From NCBI GenBank assembly GCA_963765705.1, contig CAVXXJ010000006.1, positions 503,827 through 567,826 of the forward strand: DNA of 64,000 nucleotides, in the 5' to 3' direction. Every line of letters starts with the position of its first letter. Positions within the stretch are counted from its first letter, which is position 1. Positions 47,232-57,645 of this stretch are shown piece by piece. This DNA comes from Gaiellasilicea sp963765705. Its GTDB lineage: Bacteria > Actinomycetota > Thermoleophilia > Gaiellales > Gaiellaceae. The translations under genes and the position numbers were made by a program. Under the pieces are notes generated by a model that saw only the letters and a program-made list of their open reading frames with translations, made no database searches and had not been told where the DNA came from.

Positions 47232-48098
47232 ATGGCGGGAAGCGTCGGCCCCGTGCTCGTCCTCGTCCTCGCCATCATCGCGATCTGGTATGTCGGCGCC
47301 TACGCGCTGAATTCTCCGTTCCAGCGCGATCTCGACCGGCGAGGGGAGGTGACGCGCACATTCCCCGAATTCGTCGCCGCGACGATGAACCAGCCGAAGC
47401 CGACGCTGCCCGCGCCGCACCAGGTGGCGGTCGATCTCTATCAGACCGTCTTCCTCGCCAAGCCGTGGAAGCACGCGAGCCTCATCTATCACGGCTGGGT
47501 GACGCTCTCCTCGACGCTGCTCGGCTTCGCCTTCGGCACGCTGCTCGGCATCGCCATCGCGGTCGCGATCGTGCATTCGCCGACGCTCGACCGCAGCCTG
47601 ATGCCGTGGATCATCGCCTCGCAGACGATCCCGATCCTGGCGATCGCGCCGATGGTGATCGTGGTGCTCGCCTCGATCGGCGTGAAAGGGCTCGTGCCGA
47701 AGGCGCTGATCTCGACCTATCTCTCGTTCTTCCCCGTCACCGTCGGCATGGTGAAGGGGCTGCGCTCGCCCGATCCGATCCTGCTCGACCTGATGCGCAC
47801 CTACAACGCCAGCGCGTCGCAGGTTTTCTGGAAGCTTCGCGTGCCGGCCTCCGTGCCCTTCCTCTTCGCCTCGATGAAGGTGGCGATCGCGATCAGCCTC
47901 GTCGGCGCGATCGTCGGCGAGCTGCCGACCGGCGCGGCGGCCGGCATCGGCTCGCGGCTCCTCTTCGGCTCCTATTACAGCCAGACGATCCAGCTCTTGT
48001 CGGCGCTGATCGCGGCGTCGGTCGATGGCCGCGCTGCTCGTCACCATCGTCGGCATGGTCAACCGAATCGTGCTAAGCCGCATGGGGGCCGCACATGA
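47232..48098 (+). CDS. ABC transporter permease, NitT/TauT type, frameshifted at the end
   Basis: About 288 residues with a first helix VGPVLVLVLAIIAIWYVGAY, an external loop with FPEFVAATMNQPKPTLPAP, and five further helices. The coupling loop reads LMRTYNASASQVFWKLRVPAS, typical of the BPD permeases of this class. An indel near 48020 moves the last 20 residues to another frame. Translation may begin further upstream (GTG near 47169) in a different frame. Ends by overlapping the ATG of the second permease. Confidence 0.8.
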   Translation: MAGSVGPVLVLVLAIIAIWYVGAYALNSPFQRDLDRRGEVTRTFPEFVAATMNQPKPTLPAPHQVAVDLYQTVFLAKPWKHASLIYHGWVTLSSTLLGFAFGTLLGIAIAVAIVHSPTLDRSLMPWIIASQTIPILAIAPMVIVVLASIGVKGLVPKALISTYLSFFPVTVGMVKGLRSPDPILLDLMRTYNASASQVFWKLRVPASVPFLFASMKVAIAISLVGAIVGELPTGAAAGIGSRLLFGSYYSQTIQLLSALIAASVDGRAARHHRRHGQPNRAKPHGGRT

Positions 48099-49205
48099 CC
48101 GAGAAGCAGGCGTCGCCGCTCCTCTATCCCGCCGTTTCGGTGGCGCTGATCGCCTTGGTGCTGATCGTCGCCAAGGACGGGCCGGCGGTGATGGGGTCGC
48201 CGCTGATGTACGTCGCCGGCATGCTGGCGATCGGGGGACTGATCAGCCTCTATCGGCCGAGCTGGCAGCTGCTGATGAGCGGCGTCGCCGCGCACGGCGC
48301 GGCGTTCATGCTGATCCGCGCCCTCGACTGACATCGGCGGCGAAGTGCGCCTCGGCTATTGGTGCCTGGTGATCTCCGCCTGGCTGACGGCGTGGGTTTT
48401 CGTGCAGTCGCTCGCCGCCGCTGAAAACGCGCGGCCGCGGCGCCGGCCGCGCCGTCAACGTGCTCATTCCGGTCTTCTTCGGGCTCTGGATCCTGCTTCT
48501 GTGGGAGGTCGCTGTCCGTGGCTTCGGAATTCCGCAGGTTCTCCTCCCCGCCCCCAGCCAGATCTGGGGGCGAATCGTTTCAGGGCTCCCCACGCTCGCG
48601 GTCGACTTCCGCCAGACCTTCAAGGCGGTGCTGTTCGGCTACTACGGTCGGCTGCCTCTCCGGCTTCGTCGTCGCCATCCTCGCCGATCGCGTGCCGTTC
48701 CTGCGGCGCGGGCTCCTGCCGATCGGCAACCTGGTCAGCGCGCTTCCGATCATCGGCATCGCGCCCGATCATGGTCATGTGGTTCGGCTTCGACTGGCAG
48801 TCGAAGGCCGCGGTCGTGATCGTCATGACCTTCTTCCCGATGCTGGTGAACACCATCGCCGGCCTCGCCTCGACCGAGGCGATGGAGCGCGACCTGATGC
48901 GCACCTACGCCGCCGGCTATTGGCAGACGCTCGTCAAGCTGCGGCTGCCTGCCGCGCTTCCCTTCATCTTCAATGCGTTGAAGATCAACTCGACTCTTGC
49001 TTTGATCGGCGCCATCGTGGCCGAATTCTTCGGGACGCCGATCGTCGGAATGGGGTTTCGCATCTCAACCGAGGTCGGCCGCATGGGGATCGACATGGTC
49101 TGGGCGGAAATCGCCGTGGCGGCGCTGGCCGGGTCGATCTTCTATGGGTTGCTGTCGCTCATCGAGCGCGCCGTCACATTCTGGCACCCGTCGTTCCGGG
49201 CGTAA
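48095..49205 (+). CDS. ABC transporter permease with extra N-terminal helices, several frameshifts
   Basis: ATG 48095 starts with three helices (LLYPAVSVALIALVLIVA, GSPLMYVAGMLAIGGLISL, then LGYWCLVISAWLTAWVFV across an indel). A standard permease follows: VNVLIPVFFGLWILLLWEV, GIPQVLLPAPSQIW, and the coupling loop LMRTYAAGYWQTLVKLRLPA, ending at 49205. Indels near 48330, 48430, 48650 and 48770 split it, which makes the first 78 codons look like a separate small gene. Joined, it is about 368 residues. The second permease of the pair is longer than usual because of the N-terminal helices. Confidence 0.72.
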
Positions 49206-49244
49206 CATACTGAAATAACAGTGAAATTCCTAACGGAGGTGTCT

Positions 49245-50221
49245 ATGAAAAAGGTTCTCGTTGGCGCCCTTGCCCTCGCGGCGGGGCTCGCGCTTCAGCC
49301 CGGCGTCGTTCGCGGCCGATGCGGTAACGCTGCAGCTGAAATGGGTCACGCAGGCGCAGTTCGCCGGATACTTCGTGGCCAAGGACAAGGGCTACTACGC
49401 CGAGGAAAACCTCGAGGTGACGATCAATCCCGGCGGGCCGGACATCGCGCCCGAGCAGGTGATCGCCGGCGGCGGCGCCGACGTGATCGTCGACTGGATG
49501 GCGGCGGCGCTTGCCGCGCGCGAGAAGGGCGTGAAGCTCGTCAACATCGCGCAGCCGTTCAAGAAGTCGGGCCTCCTGATGATCTGCCCGAAGGACACCG
49601 GCATCGCCACCGAAGCCGACCTTAAAGGCCAGACGCTCGGCGTCTGGTTCTTCGGCAACGAGTATCCGTTCTATGCGTGGATGAACAAGATCGGCCTCTC
49701 GACCGAGGGCGGCGCGGACGGCGTCAACGTTCTGAAGCAGAGCTTTGACGTGCAGCCGCTCATCCAGAAGCAGGCCGACTGCATCTCCGTCATGACCTAC
49801 AACGAGTTGAACCAGGCGCTCGCAGGCCGGCTTCAAGATGGAGGACCTGACGGTCTTCAACTACACGGAGATGGGCAACGACATGCTCGAGGACGGCCTC
49901 TATGTGATCGAGGACAACCTCAAGGACCCGGCGTTCTTCGACAAGATGGTCCGCTTCGTGCGCGCCTCGATGAAGGGCTGGGAATACGCGCTCGCCAATC
50001 CCGACGAGGCCGCGCAGATCGTCATCGACAACGGCGGGCAGGATCTCGACCATCAGAAATACATGATGGGCGAGGTCGCGAAGCTCGTCGCCGACTCAAA
50101 GGGCGTGCTCGACCCGGCCGCGTTCGACCGCACCGCCAAGATGGTGCTCGATCAGAAGATCATCACCATGCAGCCGGAAGGCGCCTGGACGCATGACGTG
50201 ACGGACAAGGCGCTGCAATAG
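49245..50221 (+). CDS. NMT1/THI5-like ABC substrate-binding protein, frameshifted
   Basis: Periplasmic binding protein of about 325 residues. GGAGGT precedes ATG 49245 and the signal peptide MKKVLVGALALAAGLAL; an indel near 49300 leads into VTLQLKWVTQAQFAGYFVA and KGYYAEENLEVTINPGGP, the hallmark opening of the THI5/NMT1 family. PEQVIAGGGADVIVDWM follows, then after a second indel near 49830 the C-terminal lobe to AWTHDVTDKALQ. Relatives bind pyrimidine-like or aromatic compounds, which fits the neighbouring hydantoinase. It is followed by a strong terminator. Confidence 0.83.
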
Positions 50222-50250
50222 ACAGCGACAGCGCTTCGAATTGACGTGAG

Positions 50251-50284
50251 GAGCCCGGCCATTGAGCCGGGCTCTTTGCTTTTT
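50251..50284 (+). terminator. Intrinsic terminator after the ABC operon
   Basis: A perfect nine-base stem, GAGCCCGGC with GCCGGGCTC around CATTGA, followed by TTTGCTTTTT. It lies 30 bases past the binding-protein stop and marks the end of the transport operon. Confidence 0.85.
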
Positions 50285-50316
50285 GAGCCGAGGATACAAA
50301 TCCCGAGGAGGCAGGA

Positions 50317-50692
50317 ATGACCGCATCGATCATGCAGCCGTGGTTTCCATTCACCTGGAACTTTCCGAGCGGCGACGTGGATCTTGAAGAGCTGGTTCTC
50401 GCCGAACGTCAACGTGACCTACGCCGGCACGCCGGCGATCGAGCGCGACGTGGTGGAGCGGGTGGCAAGCTTCGGCAAGCAGCTTGGCATCCTGACCGAT
50501 GCTGTGCTTGAGCTCGCGGATGGGGCAGCCGGCGATAACGTCCAGGCGCTGCGCGAGATCGCAGAACGGGTCGAAGCAATCAAGAAGGCGCACAAGAGCG
50601 ACGCGAAGCGGTCGGCGAAAGACGCGATCGAACAACTCGCCAAGCTCGATAAGCCTGCGCTGCTCGACCTGCTGAAGCGCTACGAGGGGTGA
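50317..50692 (+). CDS. Small hypothetical protein, frameshifted
   Basis: ATG 50317 has GAGGAGG upstream. MTASIMQPWFPFTWNF is followed, across an indel near 50385, by LKSWFSPNVNVTYAGTPAIE and a helical C-terminus (IAERVEAIKKAHKSDAKRS). About 125 residues, soluble, with a coiled-coil-like end. No family recognised. Confidence 0.6.
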
Positions 50693-50701
50693 AGCGGAGT
50701 T

Positions 50702-51648
50702 TCAGGCTTTCCGCCTCAGCTTAAGCGCTCGCATCACCTTCTTGCGGTCGATCTTAGCGAGCGCGCCGTAGACGCCGATGACCTCGGCAGCGACCAGATG
50801 CCCAAGACGAGCGGCATCGATCGGGTTCAAGACCGACGATCCGGCCGGCGAGATAGGCGCCGCCGAATGAGTCGCCCGCGCCCGTGGTGTCGACGATTTT
50901 TCGCGGCTTCGCCGGCGGGACTTCTCCATGGACGCCATCGCCGAACACGATTGCGGGCTTGTCGCCGAGCTTGATGACGAACTCGCCGACACCGGCGTCG
51001 CGCAAGCGCTTCTCTGTTTCGCGCACGCTTCTGTCGCCAAACAAAAGCGACTCGTCGGAAAATGTCGGGAGCGCGATGTCGGCGACGCGGTAAGCGGTCT
51101 CCATCGCCGCGCGCGCGACCTTCTTGTCGGGCCAGAGCGCCGGGCGAAAGTTTGGATCGAAAGCGACGCGCGCTCCTTGCTTGCGACGCCTTTCGAGTTC
51201 GGCGAACAGCGTCTTTCGCGCCGGCTCGGCGAGGATCGCCAGCGTGATGCCGGAGAAATACAGCACGTCGACGCCTGAGAGCGCCTTCGCAAGCCACGTT
51301 GCGTCGTCGGCGAGCAACCGCGCTGCCGACTCACCCCGCCAATACGTGAAGGCGCGTTCGGCTTTCTTCAGCGTGATCGCATAGAGGCCCGGCCGCCGCC
51401 CGGGAATCTCGCGGATACGGTCGGTCTCGATGCGCGGCCTTGCCGAAGAATTTTCGCATGTCGGCGGAGAGCGGGTCGTCGCCGAGCGCCGTCACGTAGC
51501 CCACGCGCCGGTTCCTCGGCAGCGTCGCGCGCGCGTACCAGGCGGTGTTGAAAGTGTCGCCGGCGAAGCCCATCCGCCAAAGGTCGCCCTTGCCGGCGGA
51601 GAGCTCGATCATGCACTCGCCGACCGAGGCGAAGGAAACGGGTTTCAT
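50702..51648 (-). CDS. kdgK: PfkB-family sugar kinase, 2-keto-3-deoxygluconate kinase type, frameshifted
   Basis: Phosphorylates 2-keto-3-deoxygluconate or a similar sugar acid. The N-terminus has VGECMIELS and GFAGDTFNTAWYARA; the ATP/anion-hole motif DTTGAGDSFGGAYLAG lies near the C-terminus with the catalytic Asp. PNFRPALW in the middle is typical of KdgK. Indels near 51430 and 50830 split it into three frames; joined length is about 315 residues. ATG 51648 begins MKPVSFASVGE. Other PfkB sugar kinases are possible. Confidence 0.78.
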
Positions 51649-51657
51649 GTCAGGAGG

Positions 51658-52077
51658 CTAACGCCTTTGCTTGCGGAGCGAGTTCTTTACGCGGATCAGG
51701 TCGCCATCAAATGTGAAAAGGTCGCACCCGTCCACCTCGACTCGGGCGCCCTGACGATCGGTGCCGCTAAAACGCCATTCGGAGAATCCACGGTCGCCGG
51801 CGACGATATGGCGGGGATTGGCCCACGCGGCGTCTGGAAATGCATCGAAGACTGCCGAGTAGCCCGCGCGAACGGCCTCGCGGCCCTTGTAGGCTGTGCC
51901 GCACGCATCCGGTCCTGCGGAGGATAGAAACTCACAATCCGCCGCCATGCACGCCATCAGCGTGTCGACGTCATGCGCGTTCCACGCATCGGCGAAGCGC
52001 TCCAGGCGGGCCTGTCGCCGGCGTGAGAGATCGTCCGTTGTTGCCGCCGATCGAGCGGTATCTTGCGAAGGTGTCAT
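51658..52077 (-). CDS. SnoaL-like nuclear-transport-factor-2 fold protein
   Basis: A 139-residue protein with LERFADAWNAHDVDTLMACM, CGTAYKGREAVRAGYSAVF and a central GFSEWRFSGTD strand, the standard single-domain SnoaL-like pattern. It is intact. It lies 9 bases before the kinase gene on the same strand, so the two are probably cotranscribed. No specific substrate is indicated. Confidence 0.78.
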   Translation of the reverse strand: MTPSQDTARSAATTDDLSRRRQARLERFADAWNAHDVDTLMACMAADCEFLSSAGPDACGTAYKGREAVRAGYSAVFDAFPDAAWANPRHIVAGDRGFSEWRFSGTDRQGARVEVDGCDLFTFDGDLIRVKNSLRKQRR

Positions 52078-52090
52078 CGTTTCCTAATCC

Positions 52091-53026
52091 TCACGAATGC
52101 AGTGGTGTTGGATGGCCCGGACCGGAGCCGCCGCCGAAGGTCAGGCCCATGAACTCGCGAAAAGCTTTCGCAGGTGGGCTCAGCTCGGCCCCGCCACCCC
52201 ATGCGAGCCCCACGTCCATCGAGGGAACGGGATCGTCCACGTCGCGCGTCTCGATCCGTTGTCCTTCAAGCGACCAGGGACGATAGACCATGTCCGACAG
52301 GATCGTGACGCCGCCGCCGTTCGCCACCATGCTTCGAACTGCCTCCACGGATGACGTGCGAAAAATGACTTTTGGGCGATACGGCGTCCGCTCCCAGTAG
52401 CGCTGCGCCGTGTCAGCCGCCTCGTCGACCGTCAGCATGACGTATGGCTCCTTCGCAATCGCCGCGAGGCGAATCTCCGTGCTCTGCATTAACGGATGGT
52501 CGTTTGGAAGCCAGAGACGGCGTTTCGAGCGAATGAGGGTCTCGAATTGGAGGCCTGCACGATCGCGGATGTTGGATGTAAGGATGACCGCGATGTCGAG
52601 ACGCCCGGCCGCCAAATCCGCCTCGATGGCGGACCGCTGCGCTTCCTTCAGTTTCAGGCGGACACCAGGATGCGTGCGGCCGAACCGGGCCAGATGCTGT
52701 GGCAGAAAATATCCCGCGACCGTGTAGGTGACGCCGACGCGGACGCTGCCTTCGACCTTGACCTTTTGCGCGAGGTCGACGCGGAGCGCATCATTGACTG
52801 AGGCGATGATGTTGCGTGCGTGCTGGAGGAAGGAGCTTCCCTCGAGCGTCAGGGAAACGCCCTGCGGATGGCGGCTGAAAAGCGCTGCTCCGAGTTGGCT
52901 TTCGAGATGCTGGATTGCCGCCGTGATCGTCGATTGCGAGACGCTGAGCTCGACTGCGGCCCGAGAGACCTGGCCGGATTCCGCCGCCGCGATGAAATAT
53001 CGAAGGTGCCGCAGAGACAGGGTCAT
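52091..53026 (-). CDS. LysR-family transcriptional regulator
   Basis: A regulator of 311 residues with an N-terminal winged helix-turn-helix (LRHLRYFIAAAESGQVSRAA through SQSTITAAIQHLESQLG) and a two-lobed effector domain (EGSVRVGVTYTVAGYFLP, ADLAAGRLDIAVIL). ATG 53026 starts MTLSLRHLRYF; a longer in-frame extension upstream lacks homology. It is divergent from the TorT-like gene, and a LysR-type ATC-N9-GAT box lies 15 bases before its start. It probably controls the TorT/ABC/pxp genes. Confidence 0.9.
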   Translation of the reverse strand: MTLSLRHLRYFIAAAESGQVSRAAVELSVSQSTITAAIQHLESQLGAALFSRHPQGVSLTLEGSSFLQHARNIIASVNDALRVDLAQKVKVEGSVRVGVTYTVAGYFLPQHLARFGRTHPGVRLKLKEAQRSAIEADLAAGRLDIAVILTSNIRDRAGLQFETLIRSKRRLWLPNDHPLMQSTEIRLAAIAKEPYVMLTVDEAADTAQRYWERTPYRPKVIFRTSSVEAVRSMVANGGGVTILSDMVYRPWSLEGQRIETRDVDDPVPSMDVGLAWGGGAELSPPAKAFREFMGLTFGGGSGPGHPTPLHS

Positions 53027-53041
53027 GACCAAACCAGCGCC

Positions 53042-53056
53042 ATCGGATATTCCGAT
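53042..53056. promoter_or_regulatory. LysR-type operator (ATC-N9-GAT)
   Basis: ATCGGATATTCCGAT is a perfect palindrome that fits the LysR consensus ATC-N9-GAT exactly. It is in the 142-base divergent region between the LysR gene and the TorT-like gene, where autoregulation and activation of the divergent operon would take place. Confidence 0.65.
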
Positions 53057-53168
53057 ACCGGAGCGCATTTTTTCCAATTTTACAATACCGGCAGGCCGCA
53101 CGACACTGCGTTTTCGCGATGCGGCAAGTGCCGGCATCGAACGAGTTCACGGGAGAGGGGTATCTGAT

Positions 53169-54239
53169 ATGCAGCGTTCATTCAGAGGAGCCGCGCTGAC
53201 GGCGGGCCTGCTTGTTTCGGTGACGCCGGCAGTGGCGGCCGATTGGTTTCCGTACGCGATCGAGGTGTGGGATCCGCCCTTCGACATGGCGAGCCCGCGG
53301 ACGACCCAGGACTACGTGCCGCTCGAGAAGGCTTCGAAGCCTTGGGAGCTCTGCGTTTCGTTTCCACACATGAAGGACGCCTATTGGCTCGGCGTCGATT
53401 ACGGCGTCGCCGAGGAAGCAAAGCGGCAGGGCGTCAAGATGCAGCTGGTGGAGGCCGGCGGTTACACCGAGCTGCCGAAACAGATTTCGCAGATCGAGGA
53501 TTGCGTCGCGGCAGGCGCCGACGCCGTGATCATCGGCGCCATCTCCTTCGATGGAATGAACAACCTCGTCGCGGAAATCCGCGCCAAGAACATTCCGGTC
53601 ATCGACGTGATCAACGGCATCTCCTCGCCGGAGCTTTCGGCGAAATCGCTGGTGTCGTTCGGTGAGATGGGTGCGAAGGCAGGCGAGTTCCTCGCCGGCC
53701 TGCATCCGGCCGGGTCGGATGCCGTCAAGGCGGCATGGTTTCCCGGACCGGCTGGCGCCGGCTGGGTCGAGGCTGGCAACACCGGTTTCCTGGGCGCTGT
53801 AAAGGACACCGCCGTCGAGGTCGTCGAAACCAAATACGGCGACACCGGCAAGGAAGCGCAATCGAAACTCATCGAGGACACGCTCGAGGCGCATCCCGAT
53901 CTGAACTACATCGTCGGAACGGCTGTGACGGCGGAAGCGGCAATCCCCATCTTGCGTGACCGTGGCTTGACCGATCAGGTGAAGGTCGTCGCGTACTACT
54001 ACACGCCCGGCGTCCACCAAGGCATTACGCGCGGGCAGATCCTCGCGGCGCCGACTGATTCCCCTGTGATCCAGGGCCGCATTGCCATCGACCAGGCAGT
54101 GCGCATCCTCGAAGGCCAGGACTACATGAAGCATGTCGGCCCGGCACTCTTTGTCGTGACGCAGGAAAACGCAAAGGACTTCGACACGTCGTCGACTCTC
54201 GCGCCCGACGGATACGCGCCGGTCTTCCGCGTCGAATAG
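53169..54239 (+). CDS. TorT-like periplasmic sugar-type binding protein
   Basis: A 356-residue periplasmic protein with a signal peptide (AALTAGLLVSVTPAVA). The mature N-terminus, WFPYAIEVWDPPFD, is distinctive of TorT, the periplasmic partner of the TorS sensor, followed by the ribose-binding-protein fold (LGVDYGVAEEAKRQGVKMQL, AGADAVIIGAIS). Here no TorS or TorR is nearby; instead an ABC ATPase and permease of the ribose class follow at once, so it probably serves as the solute receptor of that importer. ATG 53169 has GAGAGGGG upstream. Confidence 0.82.
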   Translation: MQRSFRGAALTAGLLVSVTPAVAADWFPYAIEVWDPPFDMASPRTTQDYVPLEKASKPWELCVSFPHMKDAYWLGVDYGVAEEAKRQGVKMQLVEAGGYTELPKQISQIEDCVAAGADAVIIGAISFDGMNNLVAEIRAKNIPVIDVINGISSPELSAKSLVSFGEMGAKAGEFLAGLHPAGSDAVKAAWFPGPAGAGWVEAGNTGFLGAVKDTAVEVVETKYGDTGKEAQSKLIEDTLEAHPDLNYIVGTAVTAEAAIPILRDRGLTDQVKVVAYYYTPGVHQGITRGQILAAPTDSPVIQGRIAIDQAVRILEGQDYMKHVGPALFVVTQENAKDFDTSSTLAPDGYAPVFRVE

Positions 54240-54264
54240 AGGATCGCTGCGCGTCAGTCGCACG

Positions 54265-55809
54265 ATGCAGCAGAGCGAAGAGCCAGCGCGGCGACCTCTC
54301 CGAGGCCGCCGCGCCGCTTATCCGCACCGCCGGGCTCACCAAACGCTATCCCGGCGTGCTCGCGCTCGACCGCGTGGATTTCGATCTCAAGGCGGGCGAG
54401 GTGCACGTGCTTTTCGGCGAGAACGGCGCGGGGAAATCGACGCTGATCTCGCTCCTCGCCGGCGCCAATCGGCCCACCTCCGGTGACATCTGGCTGAGAG
54501 GCAACGCCGTCCAGCTCGAGTCGGTGCATCAGGCGCGGCGGATGGGCATTTCGGCGGTTTTCCAGGAGTTTTCGCTCGTCCCGCAGATGACCGTGGCGGA
54601 GAACATTTTTCTCGGCGCGGAAACGACCAGGGCTGGCCTGCTTGACCGCAAAGCGCTGCGCCGCCGCGCCGAGGAGATCATCGCGACGCTTGGGTTTTCC
54701 GTTGAAATCGACCGCGCGTGTTCAGGATCTGAGCCGCGCCGAGCAGCAGATGGTGGAGATCACCAAAGCTTTTCGCTCCGAGCTTTCGGTACTGATCCTC
54801 GACGAGCCCACGGCCTCGTTGACCGAGCGGGAAACAGAGCAGCTGTTTCGCCTGATCGAGCAGATCAAGCGCAGCGGAGTCGGTGTGATCTACATCACCC
54901 ATCGCATGCAGGAGATCAAAAGGATCGGCGACCGCATCACCGTCCTCCGCGACGGTCGCTACATCGCCACTCTCGACGCTCAGAACGGCGGGCGAGGACC
55001 AGTTGGTTCGACTAATGACGGGGCGGGTGATCAGCGAGATTTTTCCGACCATCCGTACCAATCCCGGCGAGGAAGCCCTGCGGATCGAGGGGCTGTCGAC
55101 CCGCTCCGGCAGCGTAACCGACGCTTCGCTTTCGGTGCGCAAAGGCGAAGTCGTCGGACTCGCGGGCCTGCTTGGCTCGGGCAAATCCGAAGCGATGCGC
55201 GCTGCCTTCGGGATCGAGCGGATGTCGGCGGGACGCGTTTTTCTCAAAGGTAAGGATGTGACCGGGGGCAGGCCGCGCGAGCTCATGAATGATGGCCTCT
55301 TCTACGTGCCGCCGGACCGGCGCGAGGAGGGGCTCATGATGATCCGCTCTTGCCTTGAGAACATGACGCTTCCCGCGATCTCGCGGCCGCCATTCGCGCG
55401 CGGCATGTTCCTTAACCGAGCGGCGGAGCGAAGCGCCGGAGATACCCTCGCCAAACGCCTCAACCTGCAGCCGCCGAAGATCGACCGCGCTGTCGATCAT
55501 TTTTCCGGCGGCAATCAGCAGAAGGTGCTTCTTGCAAAGAGCCTGAGCCGCCCGGTCGATGTGTTCGTTTTCGACGAACCGACCGTTGGCGTCGACGTTG
55601 GCACGCGGGTCGCGATCTACGGCTTCATTCGCGATCTTTGCGAGGCCGGGGCCGCCATCGTGCTGATCTCCTCCGACCTGCCCGAGATCCTGCACCTCGC
55701 GCATCGCGCCTACGTTTTTCATCGCGGCCGTATCCAGGCGGAGCTTGCGAAGGCCGACATCACCGAGGAGAATTTGCTGACGCTGTTCTTCGAGAGGAAG
55801 GCCGCCTGA
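54265..55809 (+). CDS. Ribose/sugar-type ABC ATPase (two ABC domains), frameshifted
   Basis: A 510-residue tandem ATPase. The first domain has Walker A FGENGAGKSTLISLL, the FQEFSLVPQMTV Q-loop region, and, after an indel near 54715, LSRAEQQMVEITKAF and Walker B LILDEPTAS. A second indel near 54990 leads to domain two with the divergent loop GLLGSGKSEAM, YVPPDRREEGLM and signature FSGGNQQKVLLAK, then VFVFDEPTVGVDVGTR. An early indel near 54290 also displaces the first 15 codons. RbsA/MglA type. It overlaps the permease by one base. Confidence 0.85.
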
Positions 55810-56839
55810 TGAGCACGAGCGGCGTTGACACGAATAGCCCGCGGCGCGGCGCCAACTATTGGCTGAAGCACGCCTTCGTGCGGCTCGGCGTGCTCCCGTT
55901 CCTCGTCGTGGTGGCGTTGATCGTCTTCACGATCATGTCGGATAATTTCCTCACGCGTTCGCAATCTCACCAACGTCGTTCGCCAATCCGTCTATCTGAC
56001 GATCGTGTCGCTTGGTCAGATGCTCGCGCTCCTGACCGGCGGCTTCGATCTCTCCGTCGGCACGATCCTGGCGCTGACCTCCGTCGTCGGCGCGATGGCG
56101 ATGGCGGCCACTTATGCCGCCGCTCCGGACATGCCCATGTTTGCAATCGCTGTCGGAGCTTTCGCCGGCATCGCTGCGGGCACGACGGTCGGTGTCTGCA
56201 ACGGCATCGGCGTTTCCGTGTTTGGCGTCTCGCCCTTCATCATGACACTTGGAATGTCGTCAGTCGGCTTCGGGATTGCGCTCTACCTGACCGGCGGCGT
56301 TCCCGTTTACGGCATGCCGGTGGAGTTCGGGAACATTCTTCGGGTTCGGCATGCTGCTCGGCGTTCCGGTGCCGATCTGGGTTGCCGCGTTCCTGGTTCT
56401 CGCCACCTATGTCGTCGTGAACTGGACGCCGCTCGGTCGCCACTTCTACGCCGTCGGCGGCAATCCGAAGGCTGCGCAGCTCTCCGGCATCAACACCAAG
56501 AAGACCCTCTTCATCACCTACGTGCTGGTTGGTTTGCTTGCGTCGATCGGCGGCATGCTGCTCACCGCCAGGCTCGATACCGGCGAGGCCAATATCGGCG
56601 CGTCGATGCCGCTCGAATCGATCGCCGCCTGCGTCATTGCCGGCGTTTCGCTGCGCGGCGGGCTCGGCCGGGTCGAGAACGTCGTGCTCGGCGCGCTGTT
56701 CATCGTGCTCGTGCAGAACGGCATGAACCTGGCGCGGATCGAATCGTATCTGCAGACGGTGGTGCTCGGGCTTCTCCTGATCCTCGCCGTCATCGCGGAC
56801 CGCGTGCGCCTCCGCTACATCGCCAACCTGAAGGATTGA
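55809..56839 (+). CDS. Ribose/sugar-type ABC permease, frameshifted
   Basis: A permease of about 343 residues with eight to ten helices. The RbsC pattern is clear in TIVSLGQMLALLTGGFDLSVG and, after the second half begins, VGGNPKAAQLSGINTKKT and the CVIAGVSLRGGLG loop. Indels near 55965 and 56345 break the frame. It is translationally coupled to the ATPase and 67 bases ahead of pxpA. The substrate cannot be fixed from sequence, but the downstream pxp genes suggest 5-oxoproline or a related lactam. Confidence 0.85.
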
Positions 56840-56906
56840 TCCGCCGGAACATCACGCGAAGCGCCGGAGACAACCGGCGCAATCCATCCAAGCCGGGAGA
56901 ACGCGA

Positions 56907-57637
56907 ATGACGGTCATCAATTGCGACATGGGCGAGAGCTTCGGCCTCTATCAGCATCGGCGACGACGCGGCGCTGATGCCGCTGATCTCGCTTGCCAAT
57001 GTCGCCTGCGGTTTCCACGGCTCCGATTACAATCACATGCGATCGACGGTGCGGCTCGCGAAGCAGCACGGCGTAAAGGTCGGCGCGCACCCGTCACTCC
57101 CCGACCTCCAGGGCTTCGGCCGCCGCGAGATGAAGATGCCGCGCGAGGAGCTTGCCAATTGCATGATCTATCAGATCGGCGCGCTGAAGGGCTTTCTCGA
57201 TGCGGAAGGCATGCCGCTCAATCACATCAAGCCGCACGGCGCGCTCTACGGCATGGCGGCGCGCATGGAGGAGGTGGCGCACGCCGTCGCCGACGCTGCC
57301 GACGTGTTCCACGTTCCAATCATGGGCATGAAGGGCACCTGCCATGAGCGCGTCTATAAGGCGCGCGGGCATGGCTTTATCGCGGAGTTCTACGCCGACC
57401 TGTTCTACAACGACGACGGAACCCTGATCATCACCCGCCAGCACGATCCGGTCGATGCCGCGGATGCGGCTGCAGCGCTCGCTGCGTGCGATCAAGGACG
57501 GCAAGACCAGATCGGTCTCCGGCAAGGACGTTACGGTTGGACACGACGCGATCTGCGTCCATTCCGATACGCCGAACGCAGTCGAGGTGGCGCGAGCCGT
57601 CGGTGATGCCGTGCGGCCGTATCTGGATGCCGCCTGA
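56907..57637 (+). CDS. pxpA: 5-oxoprolinase subunit A (LamB/YcsF family), frameshifted
   Basis: Component of the three-subunit ATP-dependent 5-oxoprolinase. The opening MTVINCDMGESFGLYQ contains the conserved NCDMGES. An indel near 56955 leads to SLANVACGFHGSDYNHM, GVKVGAHPSLPDLQGFGRR and IKPHGALYGM, all diagnostic of the family. A second indel near 57480 gives the end, DGKTRSVSGKDVTVGHDAIC. About 244 residues. It heads a block with biotin carrier, biotin carboxylase, pxpB and pxpC. Confidence 0.88.
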
Positions 57638-57645
57638 GGAGTCAC

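Noticed and set aside
48095..48331. Separate 78-residue small membrane protein
   Set aside because: The helices continue after an indel into the permease, so it is better read as the permease N-terminus.
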